5,999 nucleotides of DNA from NCBI GenBank assembly GCA_945870085.1, contig CAMBQX010000110.1, positions 1-5,999 of the forward strand. Direction: 5' to 3'. Both the position numbers and the translations under genes were made by a program. Source of the stretch: Bifidobacterium breve (GTDB taxonomy: Bacteria; Actinomycetota; Actinomycetes; S36-B12). How positions within the stretch are numbered: position 1 is the stretch's first letter; every line of letters begins with the position of its first letter. Positions 1 to 5,847 of the stretch are shown here, piece after piece. The notes below the pieces were generated by a model, which made no database searches, was not told the origin of the DNA, and worked only from the letters and a program-made list of their open reading frames with translations.

Positions 1-824
1 CGCAGTCGGTTTGCACGATCGGCAACGCCTAGGGTCGTCCAGGTTTCTGGGGCAGAAACACCCGCGGCCCAGATGGTCGTACCAGCGGGCAATACTTCAC
101 CTGATTTCAAGTGGACATCTGATTCATACATACGGTCGACGGCTGCATCGACTAAGACCACCGCGCCAATTTCTTCTAACTCAGATTTCGCATGAGCACT
201 GGACTTTTCGTTGAATGACGGAAGTAACCTCGGCCCAGCTTCAACCAGGGTGACATGGCCAAACTCCGCCACCCGCGGGAATTCATGCTTCATGCTGCGT
301 TGCAACTCGGCTACCGCGCCGGTAATTTCAACCCCGGTCGGGCCGCCACCTACGACAACTACTCGCAGTGCTTCTTTTGGTTTTAAGCCTACGTCGACAT
401 CCTCATAAGTGATAAGTAAGCGGCGGCGGATTTCACGGGCCTCTTGAATTGATTTCATCTGCAGCGCATTCTCAGCCACGCCGGCCACCCCGAAGGTGGC
501 ACCCACGCTACCGGTAGCCAGCACCAAATCATCCCAGCTGATTACCGTTGCATCAGCCAAGCGCAGGTTCTTTGCGAGCGGATCGATCCGAACCACCTCG
601 CCGCGGCGGAAGTCGACGCCGGGGATTGCCGCCCGTACCGGGTAGGCGATGTCGTCCTCGGGTAGCCCACCGGTTGCCACCTGATACAGCAAGGGTGAAA
701 AAGTTTGATACGGATTTCGATCAATGACCGTGACGTGGACCGCGGAGTTTTTTGCCAGTTCACGGGCACAGGTCAGCCCCGCGAAGCCCGCGCCCACAAT
801 TACGACCTGGTGCGAACTTTTCAT
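1..824 (-). CDS. ndh: Type II NADH dehydrogenase (NDH-2), N-terminal 274 residues, cut by the window edge
   Basis: This is an FAD-dependent NAD(P)/FAD oxidoreductase of the NDH-2 type. Such enzymes pass electrons from NADH to quinone at the inner face of the membrane without pumping protons. Visible motifs are an N-terminal dinucleotide fold with VGAGFAG (residues 10-16), the family segment FSPLLYQVATGGL (42-54), a second dinucleotide fold VVGGGPTGVE (157-166) for NADH, and the FAD-contacting TIWAAGV (250-256). The family is usually about 400-470 residues, so the C-terminal membrane-anchoring part lies off the left edge. I chose the ATG at 824-822 because the flavin-binding strand follows at once (MKSSHQVVIVGAG). 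No good Shine-Dalgarno sequence precedes it. It follows the ABC-F gene by 37 bp on the same strand and is probably co-transcribed with it. A related ferredoxin or other flavin reductase is possible but fits less well. Confidence 0.9.
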   Translation of the reverse strand, partial: MKSSHQVVIVGAGFAGLTCARELAKNSAVHVTVIDRNPYQTFSPLLYQVATGGLPEDDIAYPVRAAIPGVDFRRGEVVRIDPLAKNLRLADATVISWDDLVLATGSVGATFGVAGVAENALQMKSIQEAREIRRRLLITYEDVDVGLKPKEALRVVVVGGGPTGVEITGAVAELQRSMKHEFPRVAEFGHVTLVEAGPRLLPSFNEKSSAHAKSELEEIGAVVLVDAAVDRMYESDVHLKSGEVLPAGTTIWAAGVSAPETWTTLGVADRANRL

Positions 825-861
825 GGGCTCAATCTATTCTGCTGTTGCCCAAAGCGCCGAC

Positions 862-2646
862 TCAGGCCATAGCCTCGGTAAGTTCGAGCCACAAATTCTC
901 CAGTGAAACTCTGGTAGCTTGTAATTCGAGCAGTTCGGCATTCAATGTCGCAATTGACTCAAAGTTAGTGGCATGCTCGACCAATTCAGCGTGAATCTCG
1001 TGCTCGCGTTTATCCAACTTCTCGATCTGCCGTTCGGTGCGGGTAATTGCCTTGGCCGCCACCCGCTGATCGGCCGCTGAGGTAACCGGCTTCGAAGACG
1101 CAGATTTAGTATTCGACCCTTGTGACCTGCGCACAGCCAAATACTCGTCGATCCCGCCGGTAAGGGAAGACAGCTTTCGGTCACCGTAAAGCCCGACAAA
1201 GTCATCACAAACTCGCTCGAGGAAATAGCGATCATGCGAAATCACCAATAGGGTGCCGGCGAAGCCATCCAGGAGATCCTCAAGTGCGGTCAGTGTCTCA
1301 ACATCGAAATCGTTGGTTGGTTCGTCAAGAATCAGAACGTTCGGCCCGTTCATCAAGAGCCTGGTCAACTGCAAGCGGCGGCGCTCGCCACCCGATAGGT
1401 CACCGACTTGGGTCCATTGGGCGTCAGAGTTAAACCCCAAACTTTCACAAAGCTGCGAAGCAGATAACTCGCGGCCTTTACCCAGATCAACTCTGGATGC
1501 TACGTGCTCAACTGCTTCGAGAACTCGCCATTTCGGGTTCAATTCTTCAAGGTGCTGAGACAGGTAGGCGACTTTCACCGTGACACCGGTCTTCATAGCA
1601 CCTTTGGACGGAGCCACCTCACCGACCAACAGGCGGATCAACGAAGTCTTGCCCGCACCATTAGAACCGATGATGCCTATGCGATCACCGGGGCCGATAT
1701 TCCAGGTGCAGTGATCAAGGAGTTCAATCGGCCCATCGGCATTTTCTTGCCCAACCGTTAGGGTCGCGTCATTTAGTTCATAAACAGTTTTACCCAGCCT
1801 GGATCCGGCAAATGACAACAGTTCAACGCTGTCGCGCGGTGGCGGCTCATTGCTTATCAGTTCATTAGCGGCTTCGATTCGGAACTTTGGTTTCGTGGTA
1901 CGCGCAGGTGCACCACGCCTTAACCAAGCCAACTCCTTGCGCATCAGGTTTTGTCGCCTCGCCTCACTTGCTGAAGCCTGACGAAAACGCTCAGCTTTGG
2001 CGAGCACGAAGGCCGAATAACCACCCTCGTACTCTTCGACCGCGCCGCCCACGACCTCCCAGGTGCGCTCACATAGTTCATCGAGGAACCAGCGATCATG
2101 GGTGACAATCACGACTGCGAGTTTGGACTGAGCTTTCAAGTAGTCAGCAAGCCAGGCGACTACTTCAACGTCGAGGTGGTTGGTCGGCTCATCAAGTAGC
2201 AACACATCAAGATCGGCAATCAAAGCGCGCGCCAGCTGCACACGGCGGCGCTCACCACCAGAAAGCCGTGCAAAAGTGCGAAGCAGTAGTGCCTCGTCGA
2301 AACCGCCGAGCAATCCGGTGAGCACTTCGCGGATCCGCGCGCTAGTCGCCCACTCGTGCACATCTTGCCCGGGCACGATGTAGTGACCCACTGTTTGATC
2401 CGGGTCAACCACCTCGGCCTGTGAGACTAAGCCGAGGGCGACATCCGAACCGATGGTTACCCGACCAGAATCCAGTGGCTCCAACCCGGCTAGCGCATGA
2501 AGCAGGGTGGTTTTGCCGGCGCCATTGCGGCCGACGACCGCTATGCGCTCGCCTGCGCCAACCCCTAAAGACACACCGTCAAGTAGTGGACGCTCGCCAT
2601 ATGACTTCGTTGCCGTTTCGACACTGATGAGATTCCTGATAGCCAT
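862..2646 (-). CDS. ABC-F family ATPase with two ABC domains (Uup-like)
   Basis: This is a 594-residue soluble protein with two ABC ATPase domains and no membrane segments, which is the ABC-F layout. The family acts on ribosomes (translation factors, Uup/EttA, antibiotic-resistance ribosome protection) and is not a transporter. Domain 1 has Walker A GRNGAGKT (39-46), signature LSGGERRR (128-135), Walker B VLLLDEP (148-154) and switch His183 in THDR. A basic linker (about 205-275) follows. Domain 2 has Walker A GSNGAGKT (327-334), LSGGERRR (418-425), VLILDEP (437-443) and His471 in SHDR. A charged, probably coiled-coil tail covers about 535-594 and resembles Uup, so I favour a Uup-like housekeeping role over drug resistance. 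Start codons at 2691 (TTG) and 2673 (ATG) are also in frame. I chose ATG 2646 because the conserved domain begins right after it and a -10-like TACACT ends 8 bases upstream, fitting a leaderless mRNA. It is transcribed away from the methyltransferase and upstream of ndh. Confidence 0.92.
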   Translation of the reverse strand: MAIRNLISVETATKSYGERPLLDGVSLGVGAGERIAVVGRNGAGKTTLLHALAGLEPLDSGRVTIGSDVALGLVSQAEVVDPDQTVGHYIVPGQDVHEWATSARIREVLTGLLGGFDEALLLRTFARLSGGERRRVQLARALIADLDVLLLDEPTNHLDVEVVAWLADYLKAQSKLAVVIVTHDRWFLDELCERTWEVVGGAVEEYEGGYSAFVLAKAERFRQASASEARRQNLMRKELAWLRRGAPARTTKPKFRIEAANELISNEPPPRDSVELLSFAGSRLGKTVYELNDATLTVGQENADGPIELLDHCTWNIGPGDRIGIIGSNGAGKTSLIRLLVGEVAPSKGAMKTGVTVKVAYLSQHLEELNPKWRVLEAVEHVASRVDLGKGRELSASQLCESLGFNSDAQWTQVGDLSGGERRRLQLTRLLMNGPNVLILDEPTNDFDVETLTALEDLLDGFAGTLLVISHDRYFLERVCDDFVGLYGDRKLSSLTGGIDEYLAVRRSQGSNTKSASSKPVTSAADQRVAAKAITRTERQIEKLDKREHEIHAELVEHATNFESIATLNAELLELQATRVSLENLWLELTEAMA

Positions 2647-2664
2647 ATGGGGCAAGTGTACGGT
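2636..2664 (+). promoter_or_regulatory. Putative leaderless promoter of the FkbM methyltransferase gene
   Basis: CTGATA (2636-2641, four of six matches to TTGACA) is separated by 17 bp from TACGGT (2659-2664, a TANNNT -10). The ATG at 2672 follows after 7 bases, as in leaderless actinobacterial genes. The -10 overlaps the opposing -10 of the ABC-F gene, and the two share the self-complementary TA at 2659-2660. The -35 lies inside the first codons of the ABC-F gene. Confidence 0.45.
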
Positions 2665-2683
2665 TTCACTCATGCGCAGTCCG
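2655..2683 (-). promoter_or_regulatory. Putative leaderless promoter of the ABC-F/ndh operon
   Basis: On the minus strand a -10-like TACACT (2660-2655) lies 17 bp from a weak -35-like CGGACT (2683-2678). The hexamer ends 8 bases before the ATG at 2646, so transcription would start at or within a base or two of the start codon. The -35 is poor (three of six matches). The call rests mainly on the -10 position and the absence of a ribosome binding site. Confidence 0.45.
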
Positions 2684-3733
2684 TGGGCCAAGGCGACGTC
2701 AACCGATCAAGTCGCCGCCGCTGCCCCAGATGCGCCAGGACCTGTGATGTACGGCAATGGGCTGCACCTACCGATCTCCCCAGCTCGCGTCCCAGAGATT
2801 CTCGAAACCCTGCGCGCTACCGACCTGCCAGACAATGACGGGATCTTCTGCGTAGATTGGGCCGGGATCAGAACCCGCATCGCCATGTTGCCCTGGGCGC
2901 CAATGCGATTTGCGGGCACCACACGCACCCGCATCCCGGTACCAAGTGATGGCTATCGGTCAGAAGCGGAGGAGTACGTCGGCCTCGCAATATCGCTGAT
3001 CAATGAAAAAGAGACTTACCGGATTGTTGAAGTCGGCGCCGGCTGGGCACCTTGGGCCGTGATGGGGATCGTGTTGGCACGAAGGCAGGGTAAACGCGCA
3101 TCGGGGATAGCGGTCGAAGCCGACCCGCTGCGCGCCACCTGGTGCCTGCAGCACGCTGCCGATAACAATGTGGATGCCGAGCTAATTAGCGGTACACCGA
3201 TGCAGATAGCAGCAGCACTATCGGCAAGTACCGCCGAACTGCGGGTAGTGCAGGCCGCCGGCTGGGCATCACTTACCACCTTGCGCTTCCCGGTACTTGA
3301 TGACGCTGACATGGGTGGCGCCGTTAATGAATCAGTGACACCAGAGATGGACTACCGCGGCGCGCATCTTGAGCACTTTGACGTCCCAACCGTGACCCTC
3401 AATTCCCTGCTCGGTGATGATGACTCAACCGACCTACTCCATGTTGACCTGCAGGGCATGGAGTTGGAAGTGATCTTGCCGGGCACCGAGTTGATCGAAT
3501 CGAAAGTACGCTTCATGGCGGTCGGCACCCATAACCGTTACGTCGAAGGGCAACTACAGCAGCACTTCCTCAAGCGCGAGTGGGCCCTGCTCATGGAGTC
3601 GCCATCAACGGCGGTATTTGACGGGGTGCGCCCGACACTCACCGGGTTCACTACCCAAGATGGCAATCAGTTGTGGGCGAACTCGCGATTTCGTGACACG
3701 CCGCCGGTTATCTACCGCCGGCGATCAACATAA
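2672..3733 (+). CDS. FkbM-family SAM-dependent methyltransferase
   Basis: The protein has 353 residues and no signal peptide or membrane segment. The Rossmann motif I is EVGAGWAPW (120-128). An acidic strand end AVEADP (147-152) should bind the ribose of SAM. The FkbM-type C-terminal motif is LLHVDLQGMELEVI (255-268), followed by a GTHNRYVEGQL segment (285-295) common in this family. FkbM enzymes O-methylate sugars, polyketides and other hydroxylated compounds. The substrate cannot be read from this sequence and no glycan or natural-product cluster is in view. I chose ATG 2672 because of the -10-like TACGGT 7 bases upstream. ATG 2747, with an AGGA ahead of it, is the alternative and would remove 25 poorly conserved residues. 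The open frame extends back to 2507, but that part overlaps ABC-F coding sequence antisense and is not real. The last four or so codons and the stop lie in DNA homologous to the antisense strand of the hydrolase remnant next door, so the C-terminus may be secondary. Confidence 0.85.
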   Translation: MRSPWAKATSTDQVAAAAPDAPGPVMYGNGLHLPISPARVPEILETLRATDLPDNDGIFCVDWAGIRTRIAMLPWAPMRFAGTTRTRIPVPSDGYRSEAEEYVGLAISLINEKETYRIVEVGAGWAPWAVMGIVLARRQGKRASGIAVEADPLRATWCLQHAADNNVDAELISGTPMQIAAALSASTAELRVVQAAGWASLTTLRFPVLDDADMGGAVNESVTPEMDYRGAHLEHFDVPTVTLNSLLGDDDSTDLLHVDLQGMELEVILPGTELIESKVRFMAVGTHNRYVEGQLQQHFLKREWALLMESPSTAVFDGVRPTLTGFTTQDGNQLWANSRFRDTPPVIYRRRST

Positions 3734-3830
3734 AGAAACTGGCCATGTATCACAATGCCCATAATCACATCTGGGTCTTCACCGAGCTTGTGGCGACAGG
3801 CCCCTCCTTTCGGTAATAAAGCGGCTAAAT
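3721..3830 (-). pseudogene. Decayed 3' fragment of a NylB-like serine hydrolase, paralogue of the gene at 4308-5432
   Basis: Read on the minus strand this gives GEDPDVIMGIVIHGQFLYVD, which matches GEDPAVIMGIGIHGQMLYVD in the intact hydrolase (residues 318-337), with weaker similarity upstream to residues 299-317. At nucleotide level 3721-3783 matches 4419-4481 at 51 of 63 bases, and most differences are synonymous. The catalytic Ser-x-x-Lys and Tyr regions are missing. An in-frame TAG (3714-3712) follows VDRRR, and the last 30 or so residues are gone. The 5' side of the fragment abuts the tRNA-derived repeat at 3831. Synonymous divergence suggests it was a working gene before it was truncated. 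It is convergent with and overlaps the end of the methyltransferase gene. Confidence 0.8.
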
Positions 3831-3878
3831 CGGCGGTGCGCCCGAAGAGATTCGAACTCCTAACCTTCTGATCCGTAG
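3831..3878 (-). repeat. Partial tRNA-Arg copy: distal attachment site of the island
   Basis: These 48 bp are identical to 5848-5895. The block covers tRNA-Arg position 32 (first base of the anticodon loop) through the discriminator base, plus 6 bp of 3' flank. Identity stops abruptly at both ends. The 5' half of the tRNA (acceptor 5' strand, D arm, anticodon-stem 5' strand) is absent, so this is not a working tRNA. A block starting at the anticodon loop and running past the tRNA 3' end is the usual attL/attR footprint of tyrosine-recombinase integration. Confidence 0.85.
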
Positions 3879-4035
3879 ATAATACTTAAGGCTGGCTCAT
3901 GTTCAATTTTCCACAATAGTACACACGTTTGAAGAGGATTCCGTCTCACGATGTTGCACCGCTTCGCACACCGGTGGCTGACCGCGTGGCTGAGGGAGTG
4001 CAATCCGCAAAGGGCCTAAGCGGAGGCTTCACCCA

Positions 4036-4055
4036 AACTCGAACATCCCAGGTGG
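4036..4055 (+). repeat. Left arm of a 20-bp imperfect inverted repeat
   Basis: The 20 bases here are the reverse complement of 5743-5762 with one mismatch. The pair encloses the hydrolase gene, 252 bp past its stop on this side. In one open frame both arms read LEHPRW, so they may be two inverted copies of a decayed coding sequence and not transposon ends. Confidence 0.6.
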
Positions 4056-4179
4056 TCTCAGCCGAACCTACGTCGCACAGGTGGCCCCGTTACCCCTGCG
4101 CTCAAATCCGCACTTAGGAACTTTTTGCAAACCGCTTCTCCTACTGCGTCAATAAAGTAAATAAATTGAATTTCCTTAA

Positions 4180-4198
4180 CTGGGGGGTGCCCCCGCAG
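4180..4198 (-). terminator. GC-rich hairpin, possible terminator of the hydrolase gene
   Basis: A stem of CTG/CAG plus GGGG/CCCC with one mismatch closes on a tiny loop, about 110 bases after the hydrolase stop on its strand. The downstream minus-strand sequence (TTAAGGAAATTC) is A/T-rich but has no T tract. An intrinsic terminator is therefore only a possibility. Confidence 0.25.
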
Positions 4199-4223
4199 TC
4201 TCGGCAACTGAAGTCAACTAGTG

Positions 4224-4248
4224 GCAGGTGACTAAAGCCCCCACCTGC
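4224..4248. repeat. Perfect 7-bp stem hairpin
   Basis: GCAGGTG (4224-4230) and CACCTGC (4242-4248) form a perfect stem around an 11-base loop, 60 bp past the hydrolase stop. It lacks a T tract on either strand. It could stabilise the 3' end of the hydrolase mRNA or bind a protein; neither is shown. Confidence 0.3.
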
Positions 4249-4307
4249 GGCGCTTGACTACGGATTAGCCCCTGCACTCAGTACTTGCGTTAAACCAAAG
4301 GCTCAAG

Positions 4308-5432
4308 TTAGCTTAAGGATCGCGCGACAGCACGACAGGCGTGATACGAATCAATATGTAATTCATCAGAATCCGCGATCGGCCAAGATGACTGCTTGGC
4401 GATTACCACACCGCGGGGGCGATCAACGTAGAGCATCTGGCCATGTATCCCGATACCCATGATCACCGCTGGATCCTCACCCGGTCGGTAGCAAAATGAG
4501 CGATAGACCCCGTTCACAAACAGGTCGCTAAAGTCACCCGCTGCCCACTGTTCGGCGCTTCCATTTTCATAGATATCGGCGATGAACCCCGGGTCGATAA
4601 CACCCATTCCGCCGTCTCGGATCATCATGCCAAATCGCACCATGTCACGAGGGATGACAGAGAGCCCACCGGCTGCTCGCGGTGAACCTTGGCGATCAAC
4701 AGTCATGTGCGCCGGTGCCTCGGTGCCAATCTTCGACCAGATGTAATGAGAGAGGGCCGTGGCATATGGCATGCCACTGGCCGCTTCAATTACCCAGCCG
4801 ACTAAGTCGGTGGTCGGTGACAGATAGCGAAAGGACTTGCCGTGTTCGCCCTCCTTCTGGCGAGAGACAATGAAGTCATGCAGGTCAGGTGCCCCAAGGG
4901 GTGCCGGGTACCAGCCAACTGAGTGCCGGTAGGCCACGATGTCGGGCCCCGGTGAGTAGTCCTCTTCGAATTGATAACTCACCGCCATATCCAGCAGGTT
5001 GCGTACTGTGGCGTCGCCGAAACCGCTCCCGGCGATCTCCGGCACATACTTTGTCGCGAGTGAATCAACATCGAGTTTCCCGTCTAGCACCAAGGCCCCG
5101 ACTAACATGCCGGTAACTGACTTGGTCACGCTGAAGATCAAGTGCGGCTGGAGATCACCGACCCCGGGAGCCAACCATTCAAACACCAGATTCTCACCGC
5201 TCACTACAGTGAACGAATCCGTGTTGGTTGACGTGAGAAAGCTGTTCAGCGGCTGCGGGCCCTGAGGTAATTCAATCGTGACATCACCGAGCTCTGGCTT
5301 GAGCTTTGGGTGTAGCACCAAAGGTGCCGTAGCGGGGTCGACCTGTGCCGTCGGAATCAGTTCCCGCACATGCCTAAATGACCAAACTACGTGCTCGGGC
5401 ATTAGCCAGTCCGCAAGAGTCGGCCGCGTCAT
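4308..5432 (-). CDS. NylB-like serine hydrolase (beta-lactamase/6-aminohexanoate-oligomer hydrolase family)
   Basis: The protein has 374 residues of the class C beta-lactamase/penicillin-binding fold. The nucleophile motif is SVTK (Ser101, Lys104). The second motif is Tyr203 in FRYLSPTTDLVGWVIE, and the third is HGQ (330-332) in GIHGQMLYVDRPRG. The pattern Y-x-S-x-x-TDLLGW-like plus HGQ is that of the 6-aminohexanoate-dimer hydrolase (NylB) group, whose members include amidases and esterases; beta-lactam resistance is not implied. No signal peptide is seen, so it is probably cytoplasmic. The length is normal for the family. I chose ATG 5432, which overlaps the TGA of an upstream frame (ATGA); a TTG at 5462 is the alternative. 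It is the only intact gene in the tRNA-bounded island, and a decayed paralogue lies just outside at 3721-3830. The substrate is unknown. Confidence 0.88.
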   Translation of the reverse strand: MTRPTLADWLMPEHVVWSFRHVRELIPTAQVDPATAPLVLHPKLKPELGDVTIELPQGPQPLNSFLTSTNTDSFTVVSGENLVFEWLAPGVGDLQPHLIFSVTKSVTGMLVGALVLDGKLDVDSLATKYVPEIAGSGFGDATVRNLLDMAVSYQFEEDYSPGPDIVAYRHSVGWYPAPLGAPDLHDFIVSRQKEGEHGKSFRYLSPTTDLVGWVIEAASGMPYATALSHYIWSKIGTEAPAHMTVDRQGSPRAAGGLSVIPRDMVRFGMMIRDGGMGVIDPGFIADIYENGSAEQWAAGDFSDLFVNGVYRSFCYRPGEDPAVIMGIGIHGQMLYVDRPRGVVIAKQSSWPIADSDELHIDSYHACRAVARSLS

Positions 5433-5438
5433 GAATTC

Positions 5439-5469
5439 AGTATGGTCTCTAATGCTGCCCAAAGGTCAC
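5439..5469 (-). promoter_or_regulatory. Weak candidate promoter for the hydrolase gene
   Basis: On the minus strand CATACT (5444-5439) lies 6 bases before the ATG at 5432, with GTGACC (5469-5464) 19 bp upstream. The position suits a leaderless transcript like the others inferred in this window, but the first -10 base and the spacer length are off consensus. No Shine-Dalgarno sequence is seen. Confidence 0.25.
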
Positions 5470-5742
5470 CGGATTGCCGCAACTCCTGGGCGCTCGCTGG
5501 ACCTGATGGGTGTCGCGCGAGCCGACCGGATTGAAGAACTCCAGGTCGGCCGACTCGCTGAGAACCTCGGCTAGTTCGATCTGATGGGCCAGGACGCCGG
5601 CGGTGTTCAGCAAGGCGAGCGACGTCGGGATCTTCAGGTGGGACAACGAGTCGATGAGGGCCTGACTGTCGGGGAGTCCAGATATATCTAGTCCTTTGGG
5701 CCGCCTACCCCCGCTACCAATGACACCTGGCCAGAACTTAGG

Positions 5743-5762
5743 CCACCTGGGGTGTTCGAGTT
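5743..5762 (-). repeat. Right arm of a 20-bp imperfect inverted repeat
   Basis: This matches the reverse complement of 4036-4055 at 19 of 20 bases and lies 310 bp upstream of the hydrolase start. On the minus strand it encodes LEHPRW in the open frame of the broken upstream gene. Confidence 0.6.
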
Positions 5763-5847
5763 CACTACCGCAAACAACTGGCCCCGGGCCAACAGCGGTC
5801 AAGGGCCAGTGCTTTGATGGAAACTCTTGAAGAGCTCCAGGGAGATC

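Larger units (their letters stand above)
3879..4307. other. Island segment without a convincing gene
   Basis: No gene is recognised in these 429 bp. A plus-strand open frame at 4020-4157 (stop 4158-4160) has no start codon and contains LEHPRW, which also occurs in the broken ORF at the other end of the island, so it may be a decayed gene fragment. The open frame at 3929-4117 looks random. An A/T-rich run occupies about 4150-4177, followed by two GC-rich hairpins (4180-4198 and 4224-4248). I looked for integrase C-terminal motifs on both strands and saw none. Confidence 0.6.

Noticed and set aside
2507..2671. Upstream 55 codons of the plus-strand methyltransferase open frame
   Set aside because: They lie antisense within the ABC-F Walker A region and show no conserved protein features. 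A promoter-like sequence and an ATG at 2672 give a better start.
2647..2691. Longer ABC-F N-terminus from TTG 2691 or ATG 2673
   Set aside because: It would add a non-conserved extension ahead of the usual domain start and overlap the methyltransferase start. The -10-like TACACT sits inside it.
3929..4117. 62-residue plus-strand ORF in the island
   Set aside because: Its composition is random-looking, it has no ribosome binding site or promoter, and it shows no recognisable motif.
3879..4307. Integrase remnant next to the distal att site
   Set aside because: All frames were scanned for tyrosine-recombinase C-terminal motifs (H-x-x-R, LGH, catalytic Tyr) and none was convincing.
3879..4307. 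Structured RNA such as SRP RNA, tmRNA or a second tRNA
   Set aside because: No conserved core motifs or cloverleaf fold could be built from the sequence beyond two simple hairpins.
4308..5432. Antibiotic-resistance beta-lactamase
   Set aside because: There is no signal peptide and no Y-x-N or K-T-G triad. Tyr-x-Ser with HGQ points to the NylB/esterase branch of the fold.
4999..5574. Plus-strand ORFs opposite the hydrolase gene (for example 4999-5265 and 5278-5574)
   Set aside because: They are antisense shadows of well-supported hydrolase coding sequence and the broken gene upstream.
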